Assembly (NCBI RefSeq): GCF_001592305.1
Contig: NZ_BCWR01000016.1
Span: 124,001-188,000 of the forward strand
Direction of reading: 5' to 3'
DNA from: Hydrogenophaga taeniospiralis CCUG 15921
Lineage (GTDB): Bacteria > Pseudomonadota > Gammaproteobacteria > Burkholderiales > Burkholderiaceae_C
DNA: 64,000 nucleotides
Every line of letters begins with the position of its first letter. Position 1 is the stretch's first letter. Below the pieces are notes generated by a model. It saw nothing but the letters and a program-made list of their open reading frames with translations, was not told the origin of the DNA and did not search any database. Positions 28,968 through 38,152 of the stretch are shown one piece after another. The position numbers and the translations under genes are program-made.

Positions 28968-29266
28968 GGTGGCAGTCTTGGGTAACGTGGATCCCGACGC
29001 GATGTGGATCACATCGGCAGGGGCTGCCCAGGCGAACGGCTGAACACCCGGACAGGCCGGGCGGCACGCTTCCCAGTGGTTGTCCCGGCCTCTGATCACT
29101 ATCAGCGCCGGGGGGCCACGTCAGCGCAGACAGTCGGAAGGGGTGTCCTTCGGGTGGTGCGCCTATCGCCAGTTGCGTACCTTGCTAGTTTAGCCGAGGC
29201 CCGCGCGCGCAAGGGCTGTCCACAGGATAGACCGGGCCCTGGTGGGTGTTGCACACCACAGATCGA

Positions 29267-30181
29267 TCACGAGTTGGCCAGAGGTGTCTCGGGCGGGATG
29301 GCGGGGGCAGCAGGCGCTTCCGCCTCGAAACCGGCTGCGGAATCTGGCTCGGGCGTGGGCTCAACGGTCGCCGGTGCGATCACCTGGGTACGTTGGATGG
29401 ACGGGAAGTAGCGGGGCATGGGTTTGCCCATGGCCACGCTCTGGATACGTTGGTGTTCTGCCATCACCTTGTTGATGTAGTCACTGCCATCGGATGACAC
29501 CGCGCCCACATAGAGCCGCAGACCGCCTTCGATCGAGCCTGCCTGCTTGATGCAGTCCTGCAGCACCTTGGCGCCCACGCGAAGGTTCGACACCGGGTCG
29601 AAGGCCGCCAGTTGTCCGCCAAAGTCCTCGTATTTGTCGGTGTGGACCCGGGTCAATACCTGCATCAGGCCTTGTGCACCGACGGGACTCTGCGCAAACG
29701 GGTTGAAGCGCGACTCGATGGCCATGACCGCCAGGATCAGCGTGGGGTCCACCCGGGCCTTCTGTCCGACGTCATAGGCTTCCGCCACCAGAACACTCAG
29801 GGGTTCGGGGGCCACGCGGTACTTGCGGCTCAGCCAGAAAGCCACGTTGGCCTGCTGTTTGGGCAGGTCGGTCGGCAGGGCGGCCGTGACGCGCTCGATG
29901 GCGCTGGGCTCTGGGTTGAACACGGCCACATCCAGGACTTCGGTCGTCGCTTGCTGGCGCTCCAGCAGCCAGCCGAGCAGTTGTTGTTCGGCGCTGGTGC
30001 GCAGGTCACTGCGTGCGGCCAGCGTGATCAGTCCGACGGCCAGCAGGGTGCCCAGCAGTGCCAGGCCGTTGTGGGTGATGTCGAAAAAGCCGCGGGACAC
30101 ATCTCCCAATGCGGTCGTGAGGGCCGTTTTGGCGCCAGCGGCGCCTTTGCCTTTGTCTGCTTGATTTTTGTGCGCTGTCAT
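29267..30181 (-). CDS. Membrane-anchored lytic transglycosylase (SLT domain)
   Basis: The 304-residue protein has a cytoplasmic basic tail and one membrane helix (~38-56). A spacer follows, then a goose-type lysozyme-like SLT domain with catalytic E156 in MAIESRFNPFAQSP and the GAQGLMQV motif. A Pro/Ala-rich tail ends the protein. It would cleave peptidoglycan glycan strands to 1,6-anhydro products in the periplasm. The ATG has a good GGAGCGAC site, and the AT-rich stretch at 30340-30400 is a candidate promoter. Confidence 0.88.
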   Translation of the reverse strand: MTAHKNQADKGKGAAGAKTALTTALGDVSRGFFDITHNGLALLGTLLAVGLITLAARSDLRTSAEQQLLGWLLERQQATTEVLDVAVFNPEPSAIERVTAALPTDLPKQQANVAFWLSRKYRVAPEPLSVLVAEAYDVGQKARVDPTLILAVMAIESRFNPFAQSPVGAQGLMQVLTRVHTDKYEDFGGQLAAFDPVSNLRVGAKVLQDCIKQAGSIEGGLRLYVGAVSSDGSDYINKVMAEHQRIQSVAMGKPMPRYFPSIQRTQVIAPATVEPTPEPDSAAGFEAEAPAAPAIPPETPLANS

Positions 30182-30512
30182 CTTGTCGCTCCGTTCTGTG
30201 TCGTCCTGACGGGTGGGTCCGGTCGACTGGATTGGGTCGCCATCGATGGCGAGACTTCGTGGGCCTGGCGATCGACTTAGCCGGGTTCGGCAGCGGGTCG
30301 GGTTTACCCGTGATGGGCAAAGCCGGTGGATGCTAGGGGGTTATACATATCAAGTCAATGTTTATGATTAAGTTTGTTATAACTTTAATGTATTAAAAGA
30401 ATGTGTGGAGCACAGCGAGCAGACATTCCTAGCGCCGCCGCCCGATGGAATCTGGGTTTCCGTCCGATGCCTTGCTTTTGACCACTCGTCGGCCAGTTGC
30501 TACCTTTCGTTC

Positions 30513-30800
30513 TTGACAGGTGTTCGAGGTGCAGACGAATGGGCTGTGGTTCCGTGATTGAAAATCCACATGGTTTGACTGGGGTGAAACCCTTGAAGCC
30601 GCCACCGAACGGGGGTAACCTGTGCCTGCCTGTCATTGCGACTGGCATTGGCCGACAACACGGTCTGACCGTCTGCCGGCTCCAAAGGGAGCAATCTGTT
30701 GCTTCCAGGCTGGGGAGACATCAAACTCTCTCCGCCAAACCCGACGGCAAGTGCATTACGCCCGCTGTCAGCCCCGGTGGGCTTAGCCCACCGGGGTTTC
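30513..30800 (+). ncRNA. Candidate small RNA ending at an orphan intrinsic terminator
   Basis: The terminator at 30772-30799 points rightward but no rightward protein gene lies upstream of it; the nearest upstream gene is transcribed leftward. The interval before it contains a TTGACA hexamer at 30513-30518 and several local hairpins, so a transcript of roughly 200-290 nt is plausible. The -10 match is poor, and I do not recognise the sequence as 6S, SRP, RNase P, tmRNA or a known riboswitch. The 5' end given here is a guess. Confidence 0.35.
30772..30799 (+). terminator. Intrinsic terminator (rightward), orphan
   Basis: A perfect 11-bp stem (CCCCGGTGGGC and GCCCACCGGGG) with a TTA loop is followed by TTTCTCGTTTCT on the plus strand. 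It lies 110 bp before the DUF349 gene and terminates something transcribed rightward from the intergenic region. No T tract is present in the opposite direction. Confidence 0.8.
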
Positions 30801-30908
30801 TCGTTTCTGGGGTGTCCCTTCCTGTGCGTGCGCGAACAGCGGCGACAATACGCGCTTGCTCGACGCCGGCACGGTGTCGAACCCTTCCTTTTCTGAGTCT
30901 CCTGTTTG

Positions 30909-33659
30909 ATGTCGCTGTTTCCCCTGCGCAAGTCGCCGACCCCATCCAACGCCGCCGCCGCCGTGAACACCCCCACCCCGACCAAGCCCTCCGCCTCTTC
31001 CGCGCCGCATCCGCTGGACGCCCTCACCGGCGGCGCGTTTTCCGCCCCCACGTCGGGCGAGCGCGCCGCGCGCATCCGCGAGTGGCTGGGCAGTGCGCCA
31101 TCGGTGGAGTTGATGAACGAGGTGTTCAAGGAGTTGTCACACCGCGACCGGGGCGCTGCCAAGCCGCTGAAGGAAAAGCTGGACGAACAAAAGCGCCAGA
31201 AATCGCAGGAGCAGATCGCGGTGGAGTGGGCCCAGAAGGCGCAGGCCCTGCTGGACCACTCGCGGCTGAATTTGGCGGATGCCTTGGCCTGGCAGCGCGA
31301 TGCGGCTCGGGCGGGCGCGCCTTTGTCGCGCGAGCCGCTGGCCTCGCTGAAGCAGGCGCTGACCGAGCGGGTCAAGGCCATCGAAGACCTGCAGCACAGG
31401 GTGCAGGTGGAGCGCGAAGCCGCGGTGTTGATCGCGCAGCGCATCGAGGTGCTGTCGACCAAGCCCTGGCGCGATGCCCAGCACAGCGCCGACACCTTGC
31501 GCGCCGATGTGGCTCACTGGTTGCAGCAGACCAGCACGCTTCAGAACGATGCGCAGTGGGCGAGTGTGGAGGCCAAGTTCCCGCCCATGCTGGAGGCTTC
31601 ACGCAGCCAACTGCAATTGGTATGGGATGCGTTCGAGGCCGCGCTGGCCCAGACCGTCGCAGCCGATGCCGATCCGCAGGCGCCGCTGCCGGCCGTGCCC
31701 GTGTGGGCCGACGAACTGCGGACCGCCCGTGGCATCGACGTGGCGGCGCCAGCTGAGAAATCCGCCCAGAGTGCGCAGGCGACGCAGGAAAAAAGGGCCC
31801 GAGTGGCCGCAGAGCTGGACAAAGTGCTGGGTGTGCTTGAGCGGGAGCTGGCCGAAGGCCATGGCAAGGCTACGCCCAAGGCCGCCGCCGATGTGCGCGC
31901 GGTGCTCAAGAGCCATGCACGGCACATCGGTGCCGAGCTGGAGGCACGGGCCCATGCCGCATTGACCCAGGCGGGCGAACTCGAAGGCTGGCAACGCTGG
32001 CGTGCCGACCAGCTGCGCGAAGAGCTGGTCGCCAAGGCCGAGGCTCTTCTGCAGGCGCCCGAGGGTCAGCGCCTGGGTGGGCGCAAGATGCAGGAGACTC
32101 TGCGCAGTTTGCGCGATCAGTGGAAGAGCACCGACCAGGGCGGGCAACCCAATCACGCGCTCTGGAAGCGGTTTGACGAAGCCTGTACCGAGGCCCACAA
32201 ACTGGTGGAGGCCTGGTTGAGCCAGGTGCGCCAGCAGGCCGACGCCCACCGGGCCCAGCGCCTGGGGATCATCGAGGAGCTCAAGGCCTGGACCCTGGCT
32301 CACGAACAGAGTACCGACTGGAAAGCCATGGTGCGCGAGTTGCACGCGTTCTCCGAGCGCTGGCGCGAAGCTGGGCACCTGAGCGAAAAGGCATTTGCCG
32401 AAATCCAACCGATCTGGAAAGACGTGATGCACACGGCGCACGCGCGTCTGGAGGCCGCGCAGGCCGAAAGCACGGCGCGCCGACGCGCACTGATCGACGA
32501 GGCCATCGCCCTGGGTGCGGCGCCGGTGTTGCGCATCGATGCGGTCAAGGCCCTGCAGCAGCGCTGGCAGGCCGAAGCCCATGCAGTGCCTCTGGAGCGC
32601 AAGCACGAACAGAAACTGTGGGAAGCGTTCCGCCAGCCGATCGATGAGGCCTTTGCCCGCAAGAGCAGCGAGCGCGAAAAGGCTTCCACGGCGCTCAATG
32701 CGCACGATCAGCGCGTGCTGGACGCATCGCGCGCCCTGGAGGCTGCAAGCGCCAGCGGCGACGCGCAGCGGATCCGTGAGGCCATGGCCGCGTTGGAGGC
32801 TGCGCTGAGCGCCCAACCCGAGGCAGCGCCGGCGAGCCGGCGAGACGTCGTCGCACCCACCGAACCCGGGAATGGAGCTGTTGAGGCTGCGTCCGGCGAC
32901 ACCATGACCTCCAACGAAGCGCAGGAGGCTGCTGGCGACGTGGCAGAGGGCGCGTCTGATGCACCCCCAGCCAAAGCGGCGGCTCCCGCCGCACCACCGA
33001 AAAAGGTGGTGGCGGTGCGCGGGGACGACCGTCCTGGCATGAAGAAGGCCGAGCCCGCCGGGCGGGACGGCCGGCGTGGTGATCGCCCGGAGGGGCGCCG
33101 TGATGGTGCACCCGGGCGGCCCGACGCACGGGGCGGGCGCGACGGCGGTGCGCCGTTCCGGGATCAGCGCGACTGGCGTGAGGAGCGTGAGCCCCGCGGT
33201 CCCCGGCTGGGCGATGCCGCCTTCCGTGCGCAGCGCCAGGCCATCGAGTCGGCGCAGGCCAGTCTGCGCAAGCTGGCCGCGCAGGCGCATGGCGAGGTGT
33301 TGACCCAGCTGATGTCGGCATGGGAGCAGCGCGACGCACAGCAATTGCCTGCGGCGCATGCCCTGGGGGCGCGCGTGAATGCGGCCAGCCGGTCTGCCTG
33401 GGCGGCGGCGCTGTCGCAAACCGCTGCGGCGCTGCCGGGCGAAACGCTGCTGAGGCTCGAAATCGCCGCCGAGGTGCCCACGCCCGCCGAACACCTGAGC
33501 GATCGCCGCATGCTGCAACTGCAGTTGTTGACGCGCCGCAACGCAGCCAGCCCGGCCGAGACCTGGAGCGAAGACGTGGTGAAGGTGCTCGGTTCGGCCT
33601 ACGACGCAGCCGCGGCGCGGCGCCTGCAAACCGTGCTCAAGGTGTTGCTCAAGCGTTGA
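30909..33659 (+). CDS. DUF349 domain-containing protein
   Basis: This 916-residue, highly charged, mostly alpha-helical protein contains several DUF349-type repeats, recognisable by W-(x)n-R patterns such as LRDQWKSTDQGG, FSERWREAGHLSEKAF and ALQQRWQAEAHAVP. A disordered Arg/Gly/Asp/Pro-rich stretch (about residues 710-770, with RGDRPEGRRDG and RPDARGGRDGG) separates the helical repeats from a C-terminal helical domain. No membrane segment or signal peptide is visible. Function is unknown; the RGG-like linker would fit nucleic-acid binding, as inference. The ATG at 30909 is directly preceded by an in-frame TTG. Confidence 0.85.
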   Translation: MSLFPLRKSPTPSNAAAAVNTPTPTKPSASSAPHPLDALTGGAFSAPTSGERAARIREWLGSAPSVELMNEVFKELSHRDRGAAKPLKEKLDEQKRQKSQEQIAVEWAQKAQALLDHSRLNLADALAWQRDAARAGAPLSREPLASLKQALTERVKAIEDLQHRVQVEREAAVLIAQRIEVLSTKPWRDAQHSADTLRADVAHWLQQTSTLQNDAQWASVEAKFPPMLEASRSQLQLVWDAFEAALAQTVAADADPQAPLPAVPVWADELRTARGIDVAAPAEKSAQSAQATQEKRARVAAELDKVLGVLERELAEGHGKATPKAAADVRAVLKSHARHIGAELEARAHAALTQAGELEGWQRWRADQLREELVAKAEALLQAPEGQRLGGRKMQETLRSLRDQWKSTDQGGQPNHALWKRFDEACTEAHKLVEAWLSQVRQQADAHRAQRLGIIEELKAWTLAHEQSTDWKAMVRELHAFSERWREAGHLSEKAFAEIQPIWKDVMHTAHARLEAAQAESTARRRALIDEAIALGAAPVLRIDAVKALQQRWQAEAHAVPLERKHEQKLWEAFRQPIDEAFARKSSEREKASTALNAHDQRVLDASRALEAASASGDAQRIREAMAALEAALSAQPEAAPASRRDVVAPTEPGNGAVEAASGDTMTSNEAQEAAGDVAEGASDAPPAKAAAPAAPPKKVVAVRGDDRPGMKKAEPAGRDGRRGDRPEGRRDGAPGRPDARGGRDGGAPFRDQRDWREEREPRGPRLGDAAFRAQRQAIESAQASLRKLAAQAHGEVLTQLMSAWEQRDAQQLPAAHALGARVNAASRSAWAAALSQTAAALPGETLLRLEIAAEVPTPAEHLSDRRMLQLQLLTRRNAASPAETWSEDVVKVLGSAYDAAAARRLQTVLKVLLKR

Positions 33660-33667
33660 TGCAGGTG

Positions 33668-33695
33668 CGGGAGCTTTGCGAGAGCAAGGCTCCCG
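33668..33695. terminator. Stem-loop between convergent genes
   Basis: A 12-bp stem with one G-U type mismatch (CGGGAGCTTTGC and GCAAGGCTCCCG, GAGA loop) lies 8 bp after the DUF349 stop and before the leftward mtfA stop. It lacks a T run on either strand, so it may work as a processing or Rho-assisted 3' structure rather than a classical terminator. Confidence 0.45.
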
Positions 33696-33748
33696 GCGGT
33701 GGCGGGTTTGCTCAGTGGCGACCTGACGGCGCCCTTGCCAGCAGGCGA

Positions 33749-34627
33749 TCAGGCTCTGGATCGAAAGAATCCGTCGTACAGCGGGATCAGTTCGGGGAAC
33801 TCCAGAGCGAAGCGCTCACGGCTGACGAAATACGCTTCGCAGGTCACGGCGAAGAATTCGGCCGGGTCCTTGGCGGCATAGTCGTCCAACCAAGGCTGTT
33901 CGCCACCGAAGCGCTCAGCCAGGGCCAAGCTCTCGCGAAAGCGGTTGTACGCCGCCTGCATGGTCTGTCGCCAGCGCTCCCGGGCCTGCGCGGCACTGGC
34001 CGTGCCCAGAAAACCCTTGGTCAACGGAGGCGCTCCGTCGGGTGCATCGCCTGCGCGCATGCCGTGCATGTCGATCTTGTGCACGAACTCATGGATGACG
34101 ACATTGCTGCCATGTTCCGCCGCGGAACCGGCGTGGGCAACGTCTTCCCAGCTCAGCATCAAGGGGCCGCGGTCCATGGCCTCGCCGGCAAGCACCTCGC
34201 GGTAGCGGTGCACCACGCCCATGCCGTCGGTGATTTCGCGCTGGGCCACCGCGGCGCCGGGCTGCACCACGATGCCCACGAAGTCGCCATACCAGTCGAG
34301 CGCGGGCAAGGGGTCGTCGGTGGGGGCCTGGGCGATGCCACCCAGGTGCAGCAAGGGCAGGCAGGCCTGGGCCGCGATGGACAGTGCCATGGCGTCGGTG
34401 ATGGTCAGGCCATTGGCGCCGTGGAATTCTTTCTCCAGCAGAAAGTGCTGGCACAACAGGCGCAGCCGTTGCTGCTCCTGTGGGTCGAGTGCCGCCAGGA
34501 AGGGGTGTTGAGCCAGCGTGGTGTTCCACAGAGAGGCGGGAATCTCTGGGGGGCGGCGCAGACGCCGCGGTAGCCAGCGCTGGATGAAGGTGGGCAGGAG
34601 GCGGCTCCCCGGTTGTCGGCGCGCCAT
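33749..34627 (-). CDS. mtfA: M90-family zinc metallopeptidase MtfA-like
   Basis: The 292-residue protein belongs to the MtfA (YeeI/DUF980) family: the zinc-binding HExxH is present as HEFVH (179-183) in NVVIHEFVHKIDMH, with a likely third ligand in the downstream DPAEFFAVTCEAYF glutamate region. E. coli MtfA is an aminopeptidase that binds the repressor Mlc and so modulates glucose PTS expression; whether that role applies here is unknown because no Mlc or PTS gene is nearby. It starts 3 bp after the lpxH stop. Confidence 0.88.
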   Translation of the reverse strand: MARRQPGSRLLPTFIQRWLPRRLRRPPEIPASLWNTTLAQHPFLAALDPQEQQRLRLLCQHFLLEKEFHGANGLTITDAMALSIAAQACLPLLHLGGIAQAPTDDPLPALDWYGDFVGIVVQPGAAVAQREITDGMGVVHRYREVLAGEAMDRGPLMLSWEDVAHAGSAAEHGSNVVIHEFVHKIDMHGMRAGDAPDGAPPLTKGFLGTASAAQARERWRQTMQAAYNRFRESLALAERFGGEQPWLDDYAAKDPAEFFAVTCEAYFVSRERFALEFPELIPLYDGFFRSRA

Positions 34628-34630
34628 GGC

Positions 34631-35494
34631 TCAGGGGCTGAGCGGTTGCCGTGCATGCCCGCTCAATGGCTGCGGCAAGCGGCGCAGTCCCTGCGCGTCA
34701 AGTCTCAACACTTCGGCGCGCGGCGGGTGGGCCATGGCGTCCCAGTCGCTGAGCACCACACGGCGCAGGCCATCTCTCAGCTCGTGCTGCGCCGGTCGGT
34801 GCGTGTGGCCGTGGATCAGGGTGCTGGCCGCGCCGCGCCGCAGCCAGTCCTTGGCGGCGGTGGCATCCACATCGGCCCACAGCGTGGGATCGCCGGCCAA
34901 GCCACGCTTGCGGGTTTCGCTCTGGGTGCGCAGCGCACGTGCGATGGCCTCGCGTTCGGTCAGGGGCTGGGCTAGGAAGGCCTGCTGCCAGTCCGGCTGG
35001 CGCACCATGGCGCGAAAACGCATGTAGTCGGTATCGTCCAGGCACAGCGCGTCGCCGTGGCTGAGCAGCCAGCGTTGGCCCAGAAAATCCAGCACCGTGG
35101 GATCGGACAGCCCACGCATGCCGCAGGCGCTCAGGCCCGCCGGGCCCAGCAGGAAATCGCGGTTGCCGTGCATGAAGTACACGGGGGTGTGTTGGCTGTG
35201 GGCATGCAGCGCATCGGCACAGCGGCGCCAGAAACGGTGGTCGGCGGAACTCTGTGTGTCGATGGAGGGCAGGGGGGCTTCAAGCAGATCGTCGCCCACC
35301 CAGACTTCGAACAGGTCGCCCAGGATGAACAAGGCATCGGCCCGTTCAGCCGGAGGGCGCTGCAGGTAGCGCAGCCAGCAGTCGAAGGTGGCTGGCTCCG
35401 AGGCCTGCAGGTGCAGGTCGGAAATGAAGTCGACCGCTTGCCAGTGCGCAGGGGCGCGGAGTTCGGCGAAGCGGTCGGTGGGGGCGTTGTCCAT
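34631..35494 (-). CDS. lpxH: UDP-2,3-diacylglucosamine pyrophosphohydrolase
   Basis: LpxH hydrolyses UDP-2,3-diacylglucosamine to lipid X in lipid A biosynthesis at the inner membrane. The ATG at 35494 gives 287 residues, longer than E. coli LpxH by an N-terminal extension of about 20 and a basic tail. The calcineurin-like metal site is complete: DLHL (D26, H28), GDLFEVWVGDD (D60), HGNRD, SHGD and HGHTHRP. A GC-rich hairpin (35502-35517) lies between it and ppiB. Confidence 0.93.
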   Translation of the reverse strand: MDNAPTDRFAELRAPAHWQAVDFISDLHLQASEPATFDCWLRYLQRPPAERADALFILGDLFEVWVGDDLLEAPLPSIDTQSSADHRFWRRCADALHAHSQHTPVYFMHGNRDFLLGPAGLSACGMRGLSDPTVLDFLGQRWLLSHGDALCLDDTDYMRFRAMVRQPDWQQAFLAQPLTEREAIARALRTQSETRKRGLAGDPTLWADVDATAAKDWLRRGAASTLIHGHTHRPAQHELRDGLRRVVLSDWDAMAHPPRAEVLRLDAQGLRRLPQPLSGHARQPLSP

Positions 35495-35532
35495 GGAACA
35501 AGGGGCCCATCGGCCCCCTGGGTCGCGCTGCG

Positions 35533-36039
35533 TCAGAGGGCGACCGCTTTTTCGATCACCACATCGTCCTTGGGCACATCGTCGTGGAAGCCCTTGCGGC
35601 CGGTGGTCACGGCTTCGATTTTCTTGACGATGTCGGTGCCCGAAACCACTTTGCCGAACACGGCATAGCCCCAACCCTGCGCGCTGGGCGCGGTGTGGTT
35701 GAGGAAGCCGTTGTTGGCGACGTTGATGAAGAACTGCGCGGTGGCCGAATGCGGGTCGCTGGTGCGGGCCATGGCCACGGTGTAGCTGTCGTTCTTGAGG
35801 CCGTTGTTGGCTTCGTTGTTGATCGGCTGGTCCGTGGGTTTCTGGTTCATACCGGGCTCAAAGCCGCCGCCTTGCACCATGAACCCGGGAATGACGCGGT
35901 GGAACACCGTGTTGTTGTAGTGGCCCTTGTTCACGTAGGACAGGAAGTTGGCGGTCGACAGCGGCGCCTTTTCGGCATCGAGTTCGAGGGTGATGACACC
36001 AAAGCTGGCGATGTGCAGTTCGACTTGGGGGTTGGCCAT
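35533..36039 (-). CDS. ppiB: Cytoplasmic peptidyl-prolyl cis-trans isomerase (cyclophilin B type)
   Basis: This 168-residue cyclophilin has no signal peptide. The active-site segments are [15 protein letters not shown], the [18 protein letters not shown] block and [11 protein letters not shown]. Two ATGs are possible: 36045 overlaps the ppiA stop (ATGA) but is only 2 nt from the GGAG site, whereas 36039 has normal spacing, so I prefer 36039. It accelerates proline isomerisation during protein folding. It is a tandem paralogue of the exported cyclophilin upstream. Confidence 0.95.
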   Translation of the reverse strand: MANPQVELHIASFGVITLELDAEKAPLSTANFLSYVNKGHYNNTVFHRVIPGFMVQGGGFEPGMNQKPTDQPINNEANNGLKNDSYTVAMARTSDPHSATAQFFINVANNGFLNHTAPSAQGWGYAVFGKVVSGTDIVKKIEAVTTGRKGFHDDVPKDDVVIEKAVAL

Positions 36040-36041
36040 GG

Positions 36042-36650
36042 TCATTTCTCCAGAGTGGCTTTGAGGATGGTGATGGGGGACTTGGGCACGTTCTGGTGCA
36101 TGCCCTGATTGCCGACCGGGACGAGCTTGATTTTGTCAACCACGTCCATGCCGGCGGTGACTTTGCCAAAAACGGCGTAGCCATAGCCGTCCGGGCTGGG
36201 GGCATTCAGTGCGGCGTTGTTGACCACATTGATGAAAAACTGTGCGGTGGCCGAGTTGGGGTTGTTGGTACGGGCCATGGCGATGGTGCCGCGGTCGTTC
36301 TTCAGGCCATTGCTGGCTTCGAGCGGAATGGGCGAACGGGTCGTTTTTTGCTGGAGATCGGCGCCGAAGCCGCCGCCCTGGATCATGAAGTTGTCCATGA
36401 CCCGATGGAAGACCGTGCCATCGTAGTGCTTGTCCTGCACGTACTGCAGGAAGTTCTCCACCGTCTTCGGCGCCTTGTCGGGGTAGAGCTCCAGCACGAT
36501 GTCGCCCATGGAGGTGCTCAGCCGCACTTTGGGGAGCGCGTTGGGCGCTTGTGCCGCAGCAGGGAAAGCAAAGGCGCACAGCGCGCTGGCGGTCAACATC
36601 GTTGCCAGTCGGCGGCGCAGCGGGCTGGCCAGGGAGGGGAGGCGGTCCAT
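36042..36650 (-). CDS. ppiA: Periplasmic peptidyl-prolyl cis-trans isomerase (cyclophilin A type)
   Basis: The 202-residue protein carries a signal peptide ([24 protein letters not shown], cleavage after the AQA region) followed by a complete cyclophilin domain: [33 protein letters not shown] and [13 protein letters not shown]. It should act on secreted or outer-membrane proteins. The start codon touches the L,D-transpeptidase stop, and ppiB follows immediately, so the exported and cytoplasmic copies form one unit with cell-envelope genes. Confidence 0.94.
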   Translation of the reverse strand: MDRLPSLASPLRRRLATMLTASALCAFAFPAAAQAPNALPKVRLSTSMGDIVLELYPDKAPKTVENFLQYVQDKHYDGTVFHRVMDNFMIQGGGFGADLQQKTTRSPIPLEASNGLKNDRGTIAMARTNNPNSATAQFFINVVNNAALNAPSPDGYGYAVFGKVTAGMDVVDKIKLVPVGNQGMHQNVPKSPITILKATLEK

Positions 36651-38152
36651 CAGGTGTTTCCTTCAAAAAAAATCTTCCACTGGTCACGCTCGCGGGCCCA
36701 GTACTGGCGTTTGGTCACGCCGCGGGTCTGGCCTTGTGCCACTTCGCCAAAGGTGACCACCATGGTGTCCTGGCTGTCGCGCCAGCGCAGCATCGACACC
36801 TCTTTGAGCTGCAGGTCGCGTGCCGCCCCGGCGCTGCGGAGTTCGCCTTCCACCCGTGGCCACCACTGGGCCAGATCACGCCCCTGGTTCTGGAACCGAC
36901 TGGAATAGAACCCTTTGAGATCGTCCAGTTCACCACGGCTCTTGGCACTGCGCCAGGCTTCGAGCGCCGCTTCGAACGGCCGTCGTTCGGCGTCCAGCGA
37001 TTCGGGCATGACCCATTCGAGCGACGGGGCGATGACCACCGGCGTGGTGCGGATCTGCACCGTGGCCAGCAGGCGCTCCAGATCGGGGTTGGACAGCACC
37101 ACGCAGCCGTCCGAAGCCAGGGGCGCGCGCACGAACTGCTCACGGGGTGTGCCGTGCAGCCAGATGCCGCTGCCGGTCTTGCCCCGCTGAACGTCCAGTG
37201 GGTTGGGGTAGTTGATCGGCAGGGCGCCCACGCCGTACAGATCGGGCAGGTTGTCGGGGTTCAGGTTGCTGGTGATGTAGTAGACCCCCAGTGGGGTGCG
37301 CTTGTCGCCCTCGACAGCCTTTTCGATGCCCTGCAAGCCCACCGAGATGTAGAAGTCGCCCAACAGGCGCAGGCGGGGCGCGGCAAAACCGTTGGCCCCG
37401 GATCGGGTGGGCGTGAGGTTTTCGAACAGGTACAGGCGCGAGCGCGAGGCGTCCACGGCGATGGCGTGCCGGCTTTGCGATGACAGGGCGAGAAACTGGG
37501 TGGGGATGCTCCCCTGAGGAGGCCGTTCGATGAGGGCGCGCAGGCGACGGGCCGACTCGTCGCGCAGTGCCGCCAGTTGCTCCGCCGCGGCCTGCGCTTT
37601 GGTGTCGGGTACATCGCCCAACTGGCGCACCGGCCGTGCCTGCAAGCTCAGAAGATCGCCATGGACCAGATGGGCCAAGTGGAAATTGGGGTGGTCTTCC
37701 ACCAGCACGGATGCCTTGAGCAGTGCCTCGCGGTGCTGCCCCTGGCTGATCAGTCGATAGATGTCGATCAGTCGCGCTTCGGCCTGGCCCAGCAGGGGCA
37801 GGACTTCCAGGAGCGCTTCGCCGGACAACGGTCTGGCTTGCAGGCCCGACGACTCACTTCCCGACAGCTGATGAGCCGCGTCCTGCACTTTGGCCAGCGC
37901 GCTGTCGAAGAGCGAAGGCCGTTGCGTGATGGCTGACGGGCTCGGCGCCTGTACAGTGCCGGCAGCAGACGCCAACCCAGCCACATCCGTGGGGTTGCGG
38001 GCCACGCAGGAGGAAAACAAGAAAACCAGGATTGCACAAGCGGCGAGTGTGGCCAGCCCGGCAACCGGGCGCAGCACACCGCTGAACCCTGAACTCAGGT
38101 GGGCGGCGGGGACGCTGGCATGCCCTCTCTGGAAATACCGCCGACCGGCCAT
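36650..38152 (-). CDS. L,D-transpeptidase (YkuD domain) with C-terminal Cds6-like domain
   Basis: The 500-residue protein has an N-terminal membrane segment (~26-48), a helical spacer (~110-205), and a YkuD catalytic domain with H333 in IWLHGTP and nucleophile C350 in APLASDGCVVLS. An NTF2-like C-terminal domain (~400-500, ending KRQYWARERDQWKIFFEGN) is a fold found in Cds6-type transpeptidases. It would form 3-3 cross-links or attach proteins to peptidoglycan in the periplasm. The start overlaps the TPR gene stop by one base. The adjoining TPR protein ends with a related domain, suggesting the two act together. Confidence 0.88.
   Translation of the reverse strand: MAGRRYFQRGHASVPAAHLSSGFSGVLRPVAGLATLAACAILVFLFSSCVARNPTDVAGLASAAGTVQAPSPSAITQRPSLFDSALAKVQDAAHQLSGSESSGLQARPLSGEALLEVLPLLGQAEARLIDIYRLISQGQHREALLKASVLVEDHPNFHLAHLVHGDLLSLQARPVRQLGDVPDTKAQAAAEQLAALRDESARRLRALIERPPQGSIPTQFLALSSQSRHAIAVDASRSRLYLFENLTPTRSGANGFAAPRLRLLGDFYISVGLQGIEKAVEGDKRTPLGVYYITSNLNPDNLPDLYGVGALPINYPNPLDVQRGKTGSGIWLHGTPREQFVRAPLASDGCVVLSNPDLERLLATVQIRTTPVVIAPSLEWVMPESLDAERRPFEAALEAWRSAKSRGELDDLKGFYSSRFQNQGRDLAQWWPRVEGELRSAGAARDLQLKEVSMLRWRDSQDTMVVTFGEVAQGQTRGVTKRQYWARERDQWKIFFEGNT

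Larger units (their letters stand above)
30182..30908. other. 727-bp intergenic region with AT-rich promoter-like segment and possible structured RNA
   Basis: No convincing protein gene is present. From about 30336 to 30402 the base composition drops sharply (runs such as TTATAACTTTAATGTATTAAAA), consistent with the promoter region of the leftward transglycosylase gene. The remainder (30410-30770) is GC-rich and contains several short hairpins, for example ACGGT-CTG-ACCGT near 30660 and GGAGCAA/TTGCTTCC near 30690. It ends at a strong plus-strand terminator. Small open frames here show no start context or family resemblance. Confidence 0.6.

Noticed and set aside
28968..29266. Glycine or folate riboswitch upstream of glyA
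   Set aside because: The 299 bp contain GC-rich potential hairpins but none of the conserved glycine-aptamer core blocks.
30385..30648. Leftward 87-codon frame in the intergenic region
   Set aside because: No ribosome-binding site or family resemblance, and it overlaps the candidate structured RNA. Its apparent recurrence in related bacteria would be explained equally well by a conserved RNA.
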